DNA from: Sodalis ligni
Lineage (GTDB): Bacteria; Pseudomonadota; Gammaproteobacteria; Enterobacterales; Enterobacteriaceae
Length of the DNA stretch: 64,000 bases
Assembly: GCF_016865525.2 (NCBI RefSeq)
Contig: NZ_CP075169.1
Location: forward strand, 6,014,337-6,078,336
Reading direction: 5' to 3'
Position numbers and translations under genes: made by a program. Shown piece after piece: positions 49,071 through 63,000 of this stretch (the stretch's first letter is position 1; each line of letters begins with the position of its first letter). Under the pieces are notes generated by a model. The model was not told the DNA's origin. It did no database searches and was given only the letters and a program-made list of their open reading frames with translations.

Positions 49071-49742
49071 CTAAAGATCGCTTTTCTTGGGTTGCCAGCG
49101 GCAAAAATCTTCGTTGGCGACCAATAATAACTGGGTTCCTTCGGGAGCCTCTAGCCACGCCACTCCCAGCGGCCGGGCTGAATGTGTTGATCGCGCCGCT
49201 ATCCACGACTGGGATCGCCCGTCGAAATTGGGATTAACAGCCTTGTCCTGGCAGTTATACATTGCGCCGTCGCGCCACTGTCCTTGCACCAGATGCACAT
49301 GGCCCACGCGTAATGAATGGCTGTCTTCAAGCAGACGATTGGCTTCGAACTGATAAAGGGCCAGTTCATCGTCACTGAGTTTTTCCCGCACGTTATCCTG
49401 CTGACGCTGCATAAAACTCACGTTGCCTTTGTCGTCAAAACGAATTTGCACGACCTGTACATGGGCACCGTTTTGCGTACGGTTGATTTGACGCACCTGG
49501 TCGTTGAGATACTGGTAGCGGGTAATAGTCGTATTATCCCCTTCATAGGGGCTGTAGACACTGAGAAGGGTGACCGCTTGCTGTGCCTGGTTGTCGTTGC
49601 GCCATAAACGCATCACGCCCCGGTCGGCAATATAGCCACTGGCGGTGAAGGAAGGCAGTGGGTCCTGGCGGTGATTGCAGGCGGTCAGCACAACGGCAAA
49701 CAGACCCATCCAGCCCCACCGGCGCGCAAACAAAAGGGGCAT
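49071..49742 (-). CDS. yjaH: DUF1481 lipoprotein YjaH
   Basis: ~223-residue lipoprotein of unknown function: a signal peptide with lipobox LTAC (after GLFAVVLTAC), then the DUF1481 domain. The ATG at 49742 has GGAGGGG upstream; the frame could extend to 49775 without support. It follows hupA on the minus strand as in E. coli, where zraPSR separates it from purD; here those genes are absent. Confidence 0.88.
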   Translation of the reverse strand: MPLLFARRWGWMGLFAVVLTACNHRQDPLPSFTASGYIADRGVMRLWRNDNQAQQAVTLLSVYSPYEGDNTTITRYQYLNDQVRQINRTQNGAHVQVVQIRFDDKGNVSFMQRQQDNVREKLSDDELALYQFEANRLLEDSHSLRVGHVHLVQGQWRDGAMYNCQDKAVNPNFDGRSQSWIAARSTHSARPLGVAWLEAPEGTQLLLVANEDFCRWQPKKSDL

Positions 49743-49782
49743 GATAGCCCCTCCGCTTAATCTTTTCACCAACACACTGTGT

Positions 49783-50055
49783 TTACTTAACAGCGTCTTT
49801 CAGGGCCTTGCCAGAAACAAATGCGGGCACGTTGGCCGCAGCAATTTTGATTTCTTTGCCGGTCTGAGGATTGCGTCCAGTGCGTTCGCTACGATGATTA
49901 ATTTTGAAAGTACCGAAACCAACCAATTGTACTGCATCACCCTCTTTTAGAGACTCAGTAATTGCCGCCAAAGTGGATTCCAATGCTGACTTTGCCTGTG
50001 CCTTGGAAAGATCAGCCTTATCAGCAATTACATCAATCAGTTGAGTCTTGTTCAT
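49783..50055 (-). CDS. hupA: DNA-binding protein HU-alpha
   Basis: 90-residue nucleoid protein that bends and compacts DNA without strong sequence preference. The N-terminus [20 protein letters not shown] and the DNA-binding arm around [12 protein letters not shown] are as in E. coli HupA; the alpha type is supported by the hupA-yjaH-yjaG neighbourhood. AAGGAT precedes the ATG. Confidence 0.97.
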   Translation of the reverse strand: MNKTQLIDVIADKADLSKAQAKSALESTLAAITESLKEGDAVQLVGFGTFKINHRSERTGRNPQTGKEIKIAAANVPAFVSGKALKDAVK

Positions 50056-50241
50056 ATGTTATCCTTACAGTGTGTTTATCGCTTGCTAAGCATCGAGTGC
50101 GACGGATATGCCAAAATTTAGCGCTCTCCTGCAAACACGCACCGATAGCCACTTTTTATGCCCCCAAATGTAGACCAGACAGGGTGCAGATGTGAAGTCT
50201 TAAGACATGGCAAAACAGGTCTTAAATCACGTTTTATTGCC

Positions 50242-50832
50242 TTATTGCTGTAAATTTATCCCAATATTGCTAATTCCGGCTTCGCGCAGGTCTGCCCGCA
50301 GTCCTTTTATCAAATCTAGGTCGCGGTTTTCGCAGGCCGCCAACAAGCGAAAAATCTCCCATTGGATATCCCATTCTTGCTCAATGGCTGGTAATGCGCT
50401 CAGCTCTTCATCGGGCATTTCCCGTTCAGCTTCGGTCATTTCCAGCATTGCTACCGTATGGATGGAAGTTTCACTTACGGTGACGGCATGGACCAGCGTT
50501 TCACCACTTAAATACGAATGCAATAATTCGCTAAGCGCGACACAGGCATCGATCGCCGGGTAAACACCATAAAAATCGAAGTCATCAGCCGCGGGAATAC
50601 AGTCTTCCAGCTTTTCTAATTGTAAATCAAAATTGACCTTAGCATCTTTAACTACCTGTGTCTCCCAAACCAGGTCGAGAATGCGACGATAAATCGCTGC
50701 TTCGCCAAAACCGGTTTGCGTACAGAACAAATGGTAGTTGGGATACATCCGCTCGCACAACGATGCCATAAAAATCACGTGTTGCCAGCTGTCCAGCTTC
50801 TCCAGACGCAAATGTATCGGATTACGTAACAT
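50242..50832 (-). CDS. yjaG: DUF416 protein YjaG
   Basis: 196-residue cytoplasmic protein of unknown function, the E. coli length, starting MLRNPIHLRLEKLDSWQH. It is acidic and helical, without membrane segments. It lies between nfi and hupA on the minus strand, the conserved enterobacterial order. Confidence 0.92.
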   Translation of the reverse strand: MLRNPIHLRLEKLDSWQHVIFMASLCERMYPNYHLFCTQTGFGEAAIYRRILDLVWETQVVKDAKVNFDLQLEKLEDCIPAADDFDFYGVYPAIDACVALSELLHSYLSGETLVHAVTVSETSIHTVAMLEMTEAEREMPDEELSALPAIEQEWDIQWEIFRLLAACENRDLDLIKGLRADLREAGISNIGINLQQ

Positions 50833-50891
50833 CGCACTATCTCAATATTCTTAATATTGCGAAGCAGTGTACCCGAAATTGCCCGGTTCCC

Positions 50892-51596
50892 CTATTGCGG
50901 ATTGAATAAGTCCGGACATTCCCGCCCTTGCTGCCAGCGCTGAAACGCCATGCGATTCGAGGCCACCGCGTCCGCCCAGCGGGTAGGTTCCGGCAAACGG
51001 TATCCCCCCATACACCGGCGTACCCAGTGCAGCGCGCTGTCCAAACCAACCCGATGCCCGGTGGAGATAAACAGCGGATTACAGCGTAATTTACTGCGCC
51101 AAACCCAGGCGACCTGTTCGCCCTTATCGATGAGAGGAGCCCTGGCGTCCGGCTCATCGCTAAGCGGCTCAAAACGACCGCACAAGCGGCGTTTCGCCAC
51201 GCCGATGGTGGGCCGGTCAATCAATAGGCCAAAGTGACTGGCGACCCCCAAACGGCGCGGGTGTGAGATGCCGTGGCCATCCACAAAGACCAAATCCGGC
51301 TGCTGCGAAAGACGCTGCCAGGCGGCCAGCAGGGCCGGGTACTCCCTAAAGGACAAAAAGCCGGGAATATAGGGCATGGTAGTATTGATACGCGCCACCT
51401 GATACTCGATGAGCTCCAGCGACGGGAAGCGCAGCAGTGCGATGGCCGCACGGGTCACCTCGCCCCCTTGTTCAAATCCCACATCGGCGCCGGCGATGAT
51501 TGACGGGGTCTCGAAATCAAACGCGTCATGGCGGATAATATTTCCCGCGGTGGCGATTTGCTGCGCACGTAATCCGGAGATATCCACAATGTCCAT
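50892..51596 (-). CDS. nfi: Endonuclease V
   Basis: Cuts DNA near deaminated bases (inosine, xanthine), starting repair. The product is 234 residues (E. coli 223). Conserved: GADVGFE with the metal Asp, [13 protein letters not shown] for lesion recognition, [13 protein letters not shown] with catalytic Asp and a late [11 protein letters not shown]. It is in the usual hemE-nfi-yjaG order. Confidence 0.95.
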   Translation of the reverse strand: MDIVDISGLRAQQIATAGNIIRHDAFDFETPSIIAGADVGFEQGGEVTRAAIALLRFPSLELIEYQVARINTTMPYIPGFLSFREYPALLAAWQRLSQQPDLVFVDGHGISHPRRLGVASHFGLLIDRPTIGVAKRRLCGRFEPLSDEPDARAPLIDKGEQVAWVWRSKLRCNPLFISTGHRVGLDSALHWVRRCMGGYRLPEPTRWADAVASNRMAFQRWQQGRECPDLFNPQ

Positions 51597-51670
51597 AATG
51601 CCGGCTCCTGCGGGTGATAACGTCAGCGTTAAAGAGTGATAACGCCGGCGACAACATGTGATAAGGACTA

Positions 51671-52735
51671 CTAGGGGTGATAAGAACGCGACAGGCGGTG
51701 TACCGACTCCACCAATATGCCGGCGTTCTCCGGCGGCACATCCTGGTGAATACCATGTCCCAAATTGAAGACATGTCCGTCCCCGTAGCCGAAACCCGCT
51801 AATATTTCAGCGACTTCCAGCTCGATGCGCTGGGGTTGGGCGTAAAGTATCGACGGATCCATATTGCCTTGCAGAGCCACTTTATCTCCCACGCGGCGGC
51901 GGGCGTCGCCGATGTCGGTGCTCCAGTCAAGGCCCAGGGCGTCGCATCCGGTTTGGGCCATCTCCGCCAGCCACTGTCCGCCGCCCTTGGTAAACAAGGT
52001 CACCGGCACCCGGCGTCCTTCGTTCTCCCGCAAAAGACCGTCGATGATTTTATGCATGTAAGCGAGAGAGAATTCCCGGTAGTCCTTGCCGGTGAGCACG
52101 CCGCCCCAGGTGTCGAAAATCATTACCGCCTGGACGCCGGCGCGAATCTGGGCGTTGAGGTAGAGCGTGACGCTATCCGCCAGTTTGTCCAGCAGCAGAT
52201 GCAGGCTTTTCGGTTCCGTATACATCAATTTTTTGATTTTGGTGAAGGACTTACTGCTGCCGCCTTCAACCATGTAGGTCGCCAGGGTCCAGGGACTGCC
52301 GGAGAAGCCGATTAGCGGTACCTCGCCGCGCAGGTTTTTCCTGATAGTGCGCACCGCGTTCATGACATACGCCAATTCCTGCTCGGGATCGGGAATGGGT
52401 AATTTTGTTATGTCGCCGAAAGATAAGAGGGGCCGCTCGAAACGCGGCCCCTCTCCCTGTTCAAAATAGAGTCCCAATCCCATGGCATCGGGGATGGTCA
52501 GAATATCGGAAAACAGAATCGCCGCATCGAGGGGATAACGCCTTAACGGCTGCAGCGTCACCTCGCAGGCCAATTCAGCGTTTTTGCACAGCGAGATGAA
52601 ATCCCCGGCCTCGGCGCGGGTCGCCTGGTATTCCGGCAGGTAGCGACCGGCCTGCCGCATCATCCAGACCGGGGTCATATCCACCGGCTGGCGCAGCAGG
52701 GCGCGCAGGTATCGATCGTTTTTCAATTCATCCAT
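51671..52735 (-). CDS. hemE: Uroporphyrinogen decarboxylase
   Basis: Decarboxylates uroporphyrinogen III to coproporphyrinogen III in haem synthesis. The product is 354 residues, the E. coli length, with the N-terminal signature [15 protein letters not shown] and the mid-protein [13 protein letters not shown]. It starts 18 bp after nudC and ends 75 bp before nfi on the same strand. Confidence 0.97.
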   Translation of the reverse strand: MDELKNDRYLRALLRQPVDMTPVWMMRQAGRYLPEYQATRAEAGDFISLCKNAELACEVTLQPLRRYPLDAAILFSDILTIPDAMGLGLYFEQGEGPRFERPLLSFGDITKLPIPDPEQELAYVMNAVRTIRKNLRGEVPLIGFSGSPWTLATYMVEGGSSKSFTKIKKLMYTEPKSLHLLLDKLADSVTLYLNAQIRAGVQAVMIFDTWGGVLTGKDYREFSLAYMHKIIDGLLRENEGRRVPVTLFTKGGGQWLAEMAQTGCDALGLDWSTDIGDARRRVGDKVALQGNMDPSILYAQPQRIELEVAEILAGFGYGDGHVFNLGHGIHQDVPPENAGILVESVHRLSRSYHP

Positions 52736-52753
52736 GCTGGATTTCCTTTTTTA

Positions 52754-53554
52754 TTAACGGGTTGTCGCAATAGAGCTGTCGGCATCCCGATCCGCGCGAC
52801 ATAGGGCCACCGTATCCTCGATTAACCGGCGGGCCACGGTGCCCGGCGGCGGCAATAACGGCAATGCATCGTAACGATACCAGCCGGCATCCAGGATCTC
52901 GCTGTGATCGGGGGTGATGTCGCCACCGTCATACTCCGCCATAAAAGCCATCATCAGCGAATGGGGAAAAGGCCATGGCTGAGAGGTGACATAGCGTACA
53001 TTCTTCACCTTCACCTTGGTCTCTTCCATGACCTCGCGGGCCACCGTTTGCTCCAGCGTTTCACCCACTTCGACGAATCCGGCCAGCACGGTATAGATGC
53101 CGCCGCGATGGCGGGTATGCTGGGCCAGCAAAATTTCATCGCCCCGGCGAATCGCAACTATAATGCATGGAGCGATTTGCGGGTAATAGCGTTCATGGCA
53201 ATGATCGCACAGGCAAGCCCACTCTTTGCCGCTAATGCGCATGGTATGTCCGCAGTAGCCGCAAAACCGGTGGGCCCGGTAGAATTCCGCCAGCTGGACA
53301 CCCCTCCCTGCCAATTGGAACAGGCCGGGGTCTTGGTCAATGATCTGCCGGACCGATCCCATGTCCCTGGGCATGGTATGGCGTACCAGCCAGGCGATAG
53401 ACCCTGCCCATTCGCCGATGGGGGTTGCAGTAAACCCCTGCAGCGACCAGGCGGAGGCCAAACCAAACGGCAATTCCCCTTGGGGTAACCACAATTTGCT
53501 GTTCTGGCTGACAACCCACCAGCCGTGTTCGTTACCGCTGAGTTCTTGTTCCAT
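52754..53554 (-). CDS. nudC: NAD-capped RNA hydrolase / NADH pyrophosphatase
   Basis: Removes NAD caps from RNA 5' ends and cleaves NADH. The product is 266 residues (E. coli 257), with a zinc ribbon CGYCGHTM ... CDHCHE, a Nudix box [20 protein letters not shown] (complete, with both catalytic Glu) and the SQPWPFPHS motif of the NudC subgroup. It is divergent from rsd and upstream of hemE. Confidence 0.95.
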   Translation of the reverse strand: MEQELSGNEHGWWVVSQNSKLWLPQGELPFGLASAWSLQGFTATPIGEWAGSIAWLVRHTMPRDMGSVRQIIDQDPGLFQLAGRGVQLAEFYRAHRFCGYCGHTMRISGKEWACLCDHCHERYYPQIAPCIIVAIRRGDEILLAQHTRHRGGIYTVLAGFVEVGETLEQTVAREVMEETKVKVKNVRYVTSQPWPFPHSLMMAFMAEYDGGDITPDHSEILDAGWYRYDALPLLPPPGTVARRLIEDTVALCRADRDADSSIATTR

Positions 53555-53648
53555 TTTAGTTGCACTACCCCTTTTTCACTGGCAATCTAGAATTTAGCTT
53601 TAAAAGATAAATAACGCAGCGTTACTTTTTATTACATCGGAGTCTGTC

Positions 53649-54170
53649 ATGTTAAACCAGCTGGAAATCTTGGCTCAACGGGTTGGCGGCAGTAACGAAC
53701 TTATTGACCAATGGCTGGTGGCCCGCCGGGGCTTACTGGTTGCTTATTACCATCTCATCGGTCTTAAGCCCAACAAAGAAAAGCATACTCCTCTGGATGA
53801 AAACGCGCTGGACGACTTTTGCCATCATCTCGTGGACTATCTGTCCGCCGGCCATTTTCATGTGTACGATCGTATCGTGCCGGAGGCGGACGAAAGCGGT
53901 CCCAACCGTCTTTTAATAACGCAGATCTACCAGGCTTTGCAGGAAAATACGCAACAAATCATGTCGTTTTATGACAGCCAATTTGAGACCGCCGTGGATC
54001 ATGACAACTGCATGGAGTTCCAGGAAGCCCTTTCCGGCGTCGGCGAGGCGCTGGGCACCCGGTTTTCGCTGGAGGACAAGCTGATTCAAAAGGCGTTGGA
54101 GCACCGAGCGGACTATCGGCCCTCGGAACCCGCCGCCAATAATGACCCGGATGCCTCGCGCCTGGCTTAA
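53649..54170 (+). CDS. rsd: Regulator of sigma70 (anti-sigma factor Rsd)
   Basis: 173-residue helical protein that binds region 4 of sigma70 in stationary phase, favouring alternative sigma factors. It starts [20 protein letters not shown], with the conserved [13 protein letters not shown] segment. It lies between divergent nudC and thiC, as in E. coli. Confidence 0.95.
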   Translation: MLNQLEILAQRVGGSNELIDQWLVARRGLLVAYYHLIGLKPNKEKHTPLDENALDDFCHHLVDYLSAGHFHVYDRIVPEADESGPNRLLITQIYQALQENTQQIMSFYDSQFETAVDHDNCMEFQEALSGVGEALGTRFSLEDKLIQKALEHRADYRPSEPAANNDPDASRLA

Positions 54171-54284
54171 CGTCGGGTCTGAGCATCCTTTTCGGCTCAT
54201 CTGAGCCGCAACGCTGACCAATCGCCCCGGCGTCAACGAGTAGGGGCACTTTGTCAGCAAACGTTGGCTCGTTATGAGCCGGTA

Positions 54285-54386
54285 TCTTGTCGGAGTGCCT
54301 AGCGCGTACATTACGCCAGGCTGAGACCGTTAATTCGGGATCCGCGGAACCTGATCGGGTTAATACCCGCGAAGGGAACAAGAGTA
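54285..54386 (+). promoter_or_regulatory. TPP (thi-box) riboswitch
   Basis: Conserved aptamer parts in order: CTTGTCGGAGTGCC, GGCTGAGACCGT, GGGATCCGCGGAACCTGATC, GGGTTAATACCCGCGAAGGG and AACAAGAG. P1 is formed by CTTGT and ACAAG. It closely follows the E. coli thiC leader, where TPP binding blocks translation and promotes termination. A ~110-nt expression platform leads to thiC. Confidence 0.96.
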
Positions 54387-54487
54387 ATTCAACGCCACGA
54401 ATCATCGTCAATCGACATATGATTCCAGCCCTGTCTTATTACTCCCGTAGCGCTCCGGACAAGCAATTTTCCCTAACTTCATTATGA

Positions 54488-57055
<2,568 letters not shown>

Positions 57056-57066
<11 letters not shown>

Positions 57067-57823
57067 CCAGGCTTTTTTGCGCTACAGCCGGCACATGCTG
57101 CTGGAGGAGATAGGTCCCGAAGGCCAGGCAAGATTGATGGCCGCCACCGTGCTGATAGCCGGTCTTGGCGGCCTGGGTTCTCCCGCCGCCCTCTATTTGG
57201 CGGCGGCCGGGGTCGGCACCCTGCTGCTGGCGGATGACGACCGGCTGGACGTCAGCAATCTGCAGCGCCAAATCCTTTATCGAACCGGCGATATTTCCCG
57301 TGCCAAGGCCTTGCTGGCGCAACAGCACTTACAGGCGCTTAACCCGTTAGGGAAATATATTCCATTACAGCAGCGTCTGGCGGGCGAATCGCTGACACAG
57401 GCGGTAGCGCGGGCAGACCTGATCCTGGACTGCAGCGATAATATGCAAACTCGCCATGAGATTAACGCGGCCTGCGTCCGCCAGGCTAAAACCCTGATAA
57501 GCGCCAGCGCGGTGGGCTTCAGCGGCCAGTTATTGGTGCTGCAACCGCCCTACCGGCACGGCTGCTATGCCTGCCTGTTCCCTGGGGGCGCCGAACCCCA
57601 TCGCAACTGCCGTACCGCCGGCGTCGTCGGGCCGGTGGTAGGGATTATGGGCACCTTGCAGGCATTGGAGGCGACGAAAATTCTCTGCGGCCTGCCCTCC
57701 GCGCTGAGCGGCCGGTTGCAGCTGTTCGACGGTAAATCCATGACCTGGCGCACACTTAAACTGACCCGCGCCGCCGACTGTGAACTGTGCGGCGCGCAGG
57801 TCAGCCAGGGAGAGCCGGTTTGA
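57056..57823 (+). CDS. thiF: ThiS adenylyltransferase
   Basis: E1-like enzyme that adenylates the ThiS C-terminus for sulfur transfer in thiazole synthesis. The 255-residue product has the nucleotide motif [14 protein letters not shown], the ThiF-type [11 protein letters not shown]ys segment and two zinc CXXC pairs (CYAC, CELC). It overlaps thiE by 11 bp and thiS by 1 bp. Confidence 0.95.
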
Positions 57824-58023
57824 TGAAAATCACCCTTAACGAACGGCCCATAGAGCTTTCACACCGGCTCTCGCTGGCGGAATTGCTGGATCAGCTGAAA
57901 TATTCGTCGGAAGGCGCGGCCCTGGCAATCAATCAAACCATTATTCCCCGCAGCCAGTGGCCCCGGCATCTCATTAACGAAGGCGACGACATCTTACTTT
58001 TTCAAGCCATAGCAGGAGGCTGA
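57823..58023 (+). CDS. thiS: Sulfur-carrier protein ThiS
   Basis: 66-residue ubiquitin-like carrier ending in Gly-Gly (FQAIAGG), the site of the thiocarboxylate. The ATG at 57823 shares its A with the thiF stop (TGATG); a longer frame from 57787 lies inside thiF. It is followed 2 bp later by thiG. Confidence 0.95.
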   Translation: MKITLNERPIELSHRLSLAELLDQLKYSSEGAALAINQTIIPRSQWPRHLINEGDDILLFQAIAGG

Positions 58024-58025
58024 AC

Positions 58026-58817
58026 ATGTTGAAAATAGCCGATACTACCTTTACTTCCCGGTTGCTTACCGGCACCGGAAAATTCTCTACCGCCGATATC
58101 ATGCTGCAGGCGTTGGCCGCTTCAGGCAGCCAGTTGGTCACCCTGGCCATGCGCCGGGTGGATCTGCGCAACGGCAATGACGCTATCCTGCCCGCCCTGC
58201 GCCAGGCCGGCGTGAAATTGCTGCCCAACACCTCCGGCGCCAAGACCGCTGAAGAGGCGGTGTTTGCCGCACGTCTGGCCCGTGAAGCCTTGGGAACCCA
58301 TTGGATCAAGCTGGAAATCCATCCGGATGTAAAATACCTGCTGCCCGACCCCATCGAAACGCTCAAAGCGGCGGAACAGCTGGTGAAAGAGGGCTTTGTC
58401 GTTTTGCCCTACTGCGGCGCGGACCCGGTATTATGCCGCCGCCTGGAAGAGGCCGGCTGCGGGGCGGTCATGCCGCTGGGCTCGCCCATTGGCTCCAATC
58501 AAGGTTTGAAAACCCGTGATTTCCTGCAGATTATCATCGAACAGGCAGGCATTCCCGTGGTGGTGGACGCCGGTATCGGCGCCCCGAGCCAGGCATTGGA
58601 AGCGCTGGAAATGGGGGCCGATGCGGTATTGGTGAATACCGCCATCGCCGTGGCCCGTGACCCGGTGGCCATGGCCCGCGCCTTCCGGCTGGCGCTGGAA
58701 GCCGGCGAGTCATGCCGGCACGCCGGCCTGGCGCCGCGTCAACTCCAGGCCAGCGCCACCAGCCCGTTAACGGATTTTCTGCGCCACAGCGAACAGCCTG
58801 TGGAAGGAGCGGCCTGA
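58026..58817 (+). CDS. thiG: Thiazole synthase
   Basis: Forms the thiazole from deoxyxylulose phosphate, dehydroglycine and ThiS-borne sulfur. The 263-residue product is TIM-barrel-like with the Schiff-base Lys in WIKLEIHPD (near residue 97) and a late [17 protein letters not shown] precedes the ATG; its stop codon shares the A with the thiH start. Confidence 0.96.
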   Translation: MLKIADTTFTSRLLTGTGKFSTADIMLQALAASGSQLVTLAMRRVDLRNGNDAILPALRQAGVKLLPNTSGAKTAEEAVFAARLAREALGTHWIKLEIHPDVKYLLPDPIETLKAAEQLVKEGFVVLPYCGADPVLCRRLEEAGCGAVMPLGSPIGSNQGLKTRDFLQIIIEQAGIPVVVDAGIGAPSQALEALEMGADAVLVNTAIAVARDPVAMARAFRLALEAGESCRHAGLAPRQLQASATSPLTDFLRHSEQPVEGAA

Positions 58818-59953
58818 TGGATTCTTTTATCAACCACTGGCAGCGCATCTCTTGGGAGGATGCCGGTCTTGGCATCAATGCCAAGCAAGCCCGGGATGTA
58901 GAGCACGCATTAACCGCCGAACGGCCCGGCCTGAATGATTTTATGGCGTTTCTGTCCCCGGCGGCCCAGCCCTACCTTGAGCCCCTGGCCCAGCGCGCCC
59001 AGCAGCTGACCCGTCAACGCTTCGGCAACGTGGTGAATCTGTATCTGCCGCTTTATCTCTCGAACCTCTGTTCCAATGATTGCACTTATTGCGGGTTTTC
59101 CATGAGCAATCGCCTCAAGCGTAAGACCCTGGATGAGCAGGAGATTATCGCCGAGTGCCAAGCGATTCGGGACCGGGGCTTTGAAAACGTGCTGCTGGTG
59201 ACCGGTGAGCATCAAAGCAAAGTCGGCATGGACTACTTTCGACGTTATGTGCCGTTGATCCGCGACTATTTCAGCTCCCTCATGATGGAAGTACAGCCGT
59301 TATCCCAGGAGAATTACGCCGAGCTGAAAACCCTCGGCCTGGACGGCGTTATGGTTTACCAGGAAACCTACCACCAGCCAACCTATCAACGACACCATCT
59401 GCGCGGGCAGAAAATGGATTTTGCCTGGCGGCTGGAAACGCCGGATCGGCTGGCGCGGGCCGGGATCGACAAGATCGGGCTGGGGGCGCTGATAGGATTG
59501 TCGGATAATTGGCGCACGGACTGCTATAGGGTGGCCGAACATTTACTTTATCTGCAAAAAAACTATTGGCAGAGCCGTTATTCCCTGTCCTTCCCTCGCC
59601 TGCGGCCCTGCGCCGGGGGAATTACGCCGGCATCCATAATGGATGAATCGCAGTTACTGCAAGTGATGTGCGCCTTTCGCCTGTTGGCGCCGGATGTGGA
59701 AATCTCGTTGTCTACCCGCGAGTCTCCTTGGTTTCGCGACCATGCGGTACCCATCGTGGTAAATAGCGTTAGCGCCGGTTCCAAGACGCAGCCGGGAGGC
59801 TATGCCGGCGGCACGCCGGAGCTGGAACAATTCGAGCCTCATGATAACCGTTCGGTAAGGGAGGTGGAGCAAATGCTGTTGCAGTCCGGATTACAGCCGG
59901 TGTGGAAGGATTGGGACAGTTATCTGGGCAGGTCGCCGACGCTGATTGAATAA
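58817..59953 (+). CDS. thiH: Tyrosine lyase (dehydroglycine synthase)
   Basis: Radical-SAM enzyme that cleaves tyrosine to dehydroglycine and p-cresol for thiazole synthesis. The 378-residue product has CSNDCTYC (Cys 85, 89, 92; CX3CX2C). The ATG at 58817 follows GGAAGGAG; the longer frame from 58712 lies within thiG. The use of ThiH rather than ThiO fits facultative anaerobic enterobacteria. Last gene of the thi operon. Confidence 0.97.
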   Translation: MDSFINHWQRISWEDAGLGINAKQARDVEHALTAERPGLNDFMAFLSPAAQPYLEPLAQRAQQLTRQRFGNVVNLYLPLYLSNLCSNDCTYCGFSMSNRLKRKTLDEQEIIAECQAIRDRGFENVLLVTGEHQSKVGMDYFRRYVPLIRDYFSSLMMEVQPLSQENYAELKTLGLDGVMVYQETYHQPTYQRHHLRGQKMDFAWRLETPDRLARAGIDKIGLGALIGLSDNWRTDCYRVAEHLLYLQKNYWQSRYSLSFPRLRPCAGGITPASIMDESQLLQVMCAFRLLAPDVEISLSTRESPWFRDHAVPIVVNSVSAGSKTQPGGYAGGTPELEQFEPHDNRSVREVEQMLLQSGLQPVWKDWDSYLGRSPTLIE

Positions 59954-59991
59954 GCGATGGTGAGCACTTCAAAGGTATGCGCTTGATTTAC

Positions 59992-60017
59992 CGGCGGGAC
60001 AGTCATCTGTCCCGCCG
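59992..60017 (+). terminator. Strong hairpin at the end of the thi operon
   Basis: An 11-bp perfect stem CGGCGGGACAG / CTGTCCCGCCG with a TCAT loop starts 39 bp past thiH. No clean T-tract follows (CTGGTCTGGATTTTCC). It sits between convergent thiH and the intimin-like gene. Confidence 0.55.
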
Positions 60018-60071
60018 CTGGTCTGGATTTTCCAACTTCTGTTTACTTTATTTTTCGTGGCGGAACCGTTT

Positions 60072-63000
60072 TCAACTGGCGCAGGCCACAAATCCCAAGT
60101 TCGCGCCGGATGTCTCCATGAGCAATTTCTGTCCGTTCTGGCTGTTTAGGGCCTCGACGCTCGGGCCAGTTAAAACAATTGAGGATGCCGTACCAGACCA
60201 AATAAAGCCGCCGGGCGATAAGGGCCATCCATTCGTACGCATTGAGCCATAGGCTGCCTCCAGAGAAGTAAAGGACGGCAATGTGCAGTATGGGCTTGCC
60301 ACCGGATAGCGCGCCACTGCCCAATTTTCATTGTTTAATCTCGCGCTGCCGCTGCCGGTAAGTTCAGAGGCAAGTCTGGGTCGCTGGATAGCGTCAATGA
60401 ACTCCGCCATATGGCCATAATAATTGGCGGCCGGGACGTCGGGGCTGGTGGCTACGGTAAAGATAACCTCTTTTGTCACCGTTTTTCCGCCACGCGCGGT
60501 GACCTCAACGGTGGTTTTAACCCCTTTACCCGTGGGATCGGTAATCGGGATGCGGATTTGACCCGTCTCCGGCACATTGACTTCATATTTTGACTCACCG
60601 TTAATCAATAGCGTGGCGATTTCCGGCCTGTTTTGCCGATTAGAGGCGCCATGTGAGTGAATATCGATGGTCACATCCCCGACCCGCGTACCATCTTCAA
60701 GCATCGCATCCACCGTCAACATAATCTGCTCGCCGGCTTTCGCCACCTCCTTGTCCACAGTGATTTTTAAATCAATGCTGGCGGCAGTGAAAGTCAGCTC
60801 TTTTACCCTTGTGCTGAACTCAACGCCATCCACTTTGGGGGTCAGACTGACCGAGCCGGGTTTGGTGCCCCGTACGATCGCGGTATAGGTGCCATCGCTC
60901 TCACTATGGGGTGAAATGATGACGCCAGCCTCCGCCGGCGAGGCGCTGAAAACGAGCCGGGCACCCAGGCCGGTTACTGCCTGGCCTTTGCTATCCTTGG
61001 CGCTGAAGGTCAACGTTGCGGTCTCGGTATTGTCCGCCGTCAGCGTAGCCTTATCGATATCAAGGGCGGATTTGGTCTCATCCACCACGGCAAGCAGAAT
61101 AAGGGGTTGACTCAGATCAGCGATCTCATGGCCCCCAACCGACGGCGTTATCGTATAGTCTCCCGGCACGGTGCCGAACAGTTTGGCGACATAGGCCCCC
61201 TGGTCATCAAACCCTGCATCTTCCAGTCTGAAACCCGTTGCCGGTGAAGTGTGAAAATCGATAGTTTCTACTGTTGTGGTGATGTTGTCATACTCGTCGC
61301 GCGGTATCAGCTTGAGCTCTACGCTATCTTCATCATTGGCGTTAAGTTGCTTCCCGCTGATGCTGAATACGGAATGAAGCTCGCTGAACGGGCCCGCCGC
61401 CAAGGTGACCGTTTTCACCAGGCCGCTTAATGACTTGCCGTCGATTGACGGCGCCACCTCTACCTTGCCCGCCACGGTACCGCTCAACCGGGCGGTATAA
61501 TTCCCGTCGGTTTCCACAATGTCTGAAATCGTGATCCCCGTTGATGGCGTAGCGATAAATGCCAGGCGCTCAGCCAACCCTTTGACCGGCTCGCCGCTTT
61601 CATCCTTGGCGCTGAAGCTCAGCATAGTGGAACCATCGCCCACCGTCAGCGTTTCCTCACCCACGCTGAAATCGGAGTGGTCTTCGTAGTCCAGGGCAGC
61701 GCGCAGGGTGATGGTTTTAGCTAAAGCGTCCATTTTCACGCCGTCCAGAATCGGGGTAATGGTCACCTTTCCGGGTTGAGTACCCTTCAGAGAACTGCTG
61801 TAGCTACCTTTATCTTCAACTATATCGGTCAACACGGCGCCCTCTAACGGCGTCATATCAAACACTAAACGCGAACCGAGACCGGTGAGGAGATTACCGG
61901 AAACATCCTTGGCGCTGAAGGTTACCACCGCGTGGTCGGTGCCGTCGGCAAGAATATTGTCGCTGCTGATATCAAGCGTTGAAAGGCCATGTTCCAAGCC
62001 GACCGGCTCCAGGATAACGTTGATTGGTTTCAACGCTTGTCCGAGGATCATCGGGGTAATAACCGCCCGTCCCGTGCCGCTGCCGGCGGTCAGGGTGGCC
62101 GAATAGACGCCGACGGCGGTTTCACTGATATCCCCCACCACCGGCGCGACACCGGATACGGCGGCGCTTGCCGCGACTGAGGGCTCGCCGTCACCGGCTT
62201 CGAACGTTATAGCCATCGTCAGCGCATCCGCCATTCCACTCACCGGCTTAAGGCTGTCATCTCTAAGAATGATTGATAGCAGGCTAGTGGAAATACCATC
62301 CGCCGTTAATCTGTCCGGCGTTGCCGTCGTGGGCGACGACGCCAGGCTGATGCCCTGGCCGGTCACCGTAAGCTGGGTATAAGCGGGGTTTGAGGCGTTG
62401 CCTTTTTTATCATAAGCCGTTGCGCCAATGGTATATTGATTTGTGGAGCCGGCGGGCAGATAGGGCGGCAGAGTCACCGACAGGACATGGGGCGCCGATT
62501 GCGTGATGGCACCGCCGGCGGCGATCAATTCCGCAGCGTCCCACTTCACACGGTCCAGGCCATGCTTGGCGGTAACCTGGGCGGCGATGGTGAGCAGTTG
62601 GCCGGACTTCCCGTTTAATTGCTCCGGCATCAGCAGGCGGATAACCTCCTGTTTTTTATAGTCCAGCACGATATGATTGTTGCGCTCCACCAGGTCATAA
62701 CGGCTGCCTGCCAGGGTTCGCCCGGCCGCGACAGCCGATGGGTCCACCTGGGAGAGCCACGATTCACCCAAGCGGTAATTGATTTGCAGGCTGATACGGG
62801 AATCATGCTGCCCGCTCTTACCCTGGCGGTGCTCGCCGCCCAGGGTCAATAGCGGAAACGGCGTATAATTAAGTCCCAAGGTAAATGCATCAGGATTTTT
62901 TTGCCGATTGTTTTTGCCAAATAACGCTACCTCGTCGCCGCGATAGCTTTCATACATCAGCTTGCCGCCCAATTGCGGATGCGACGGCAGAAAAGCCTCG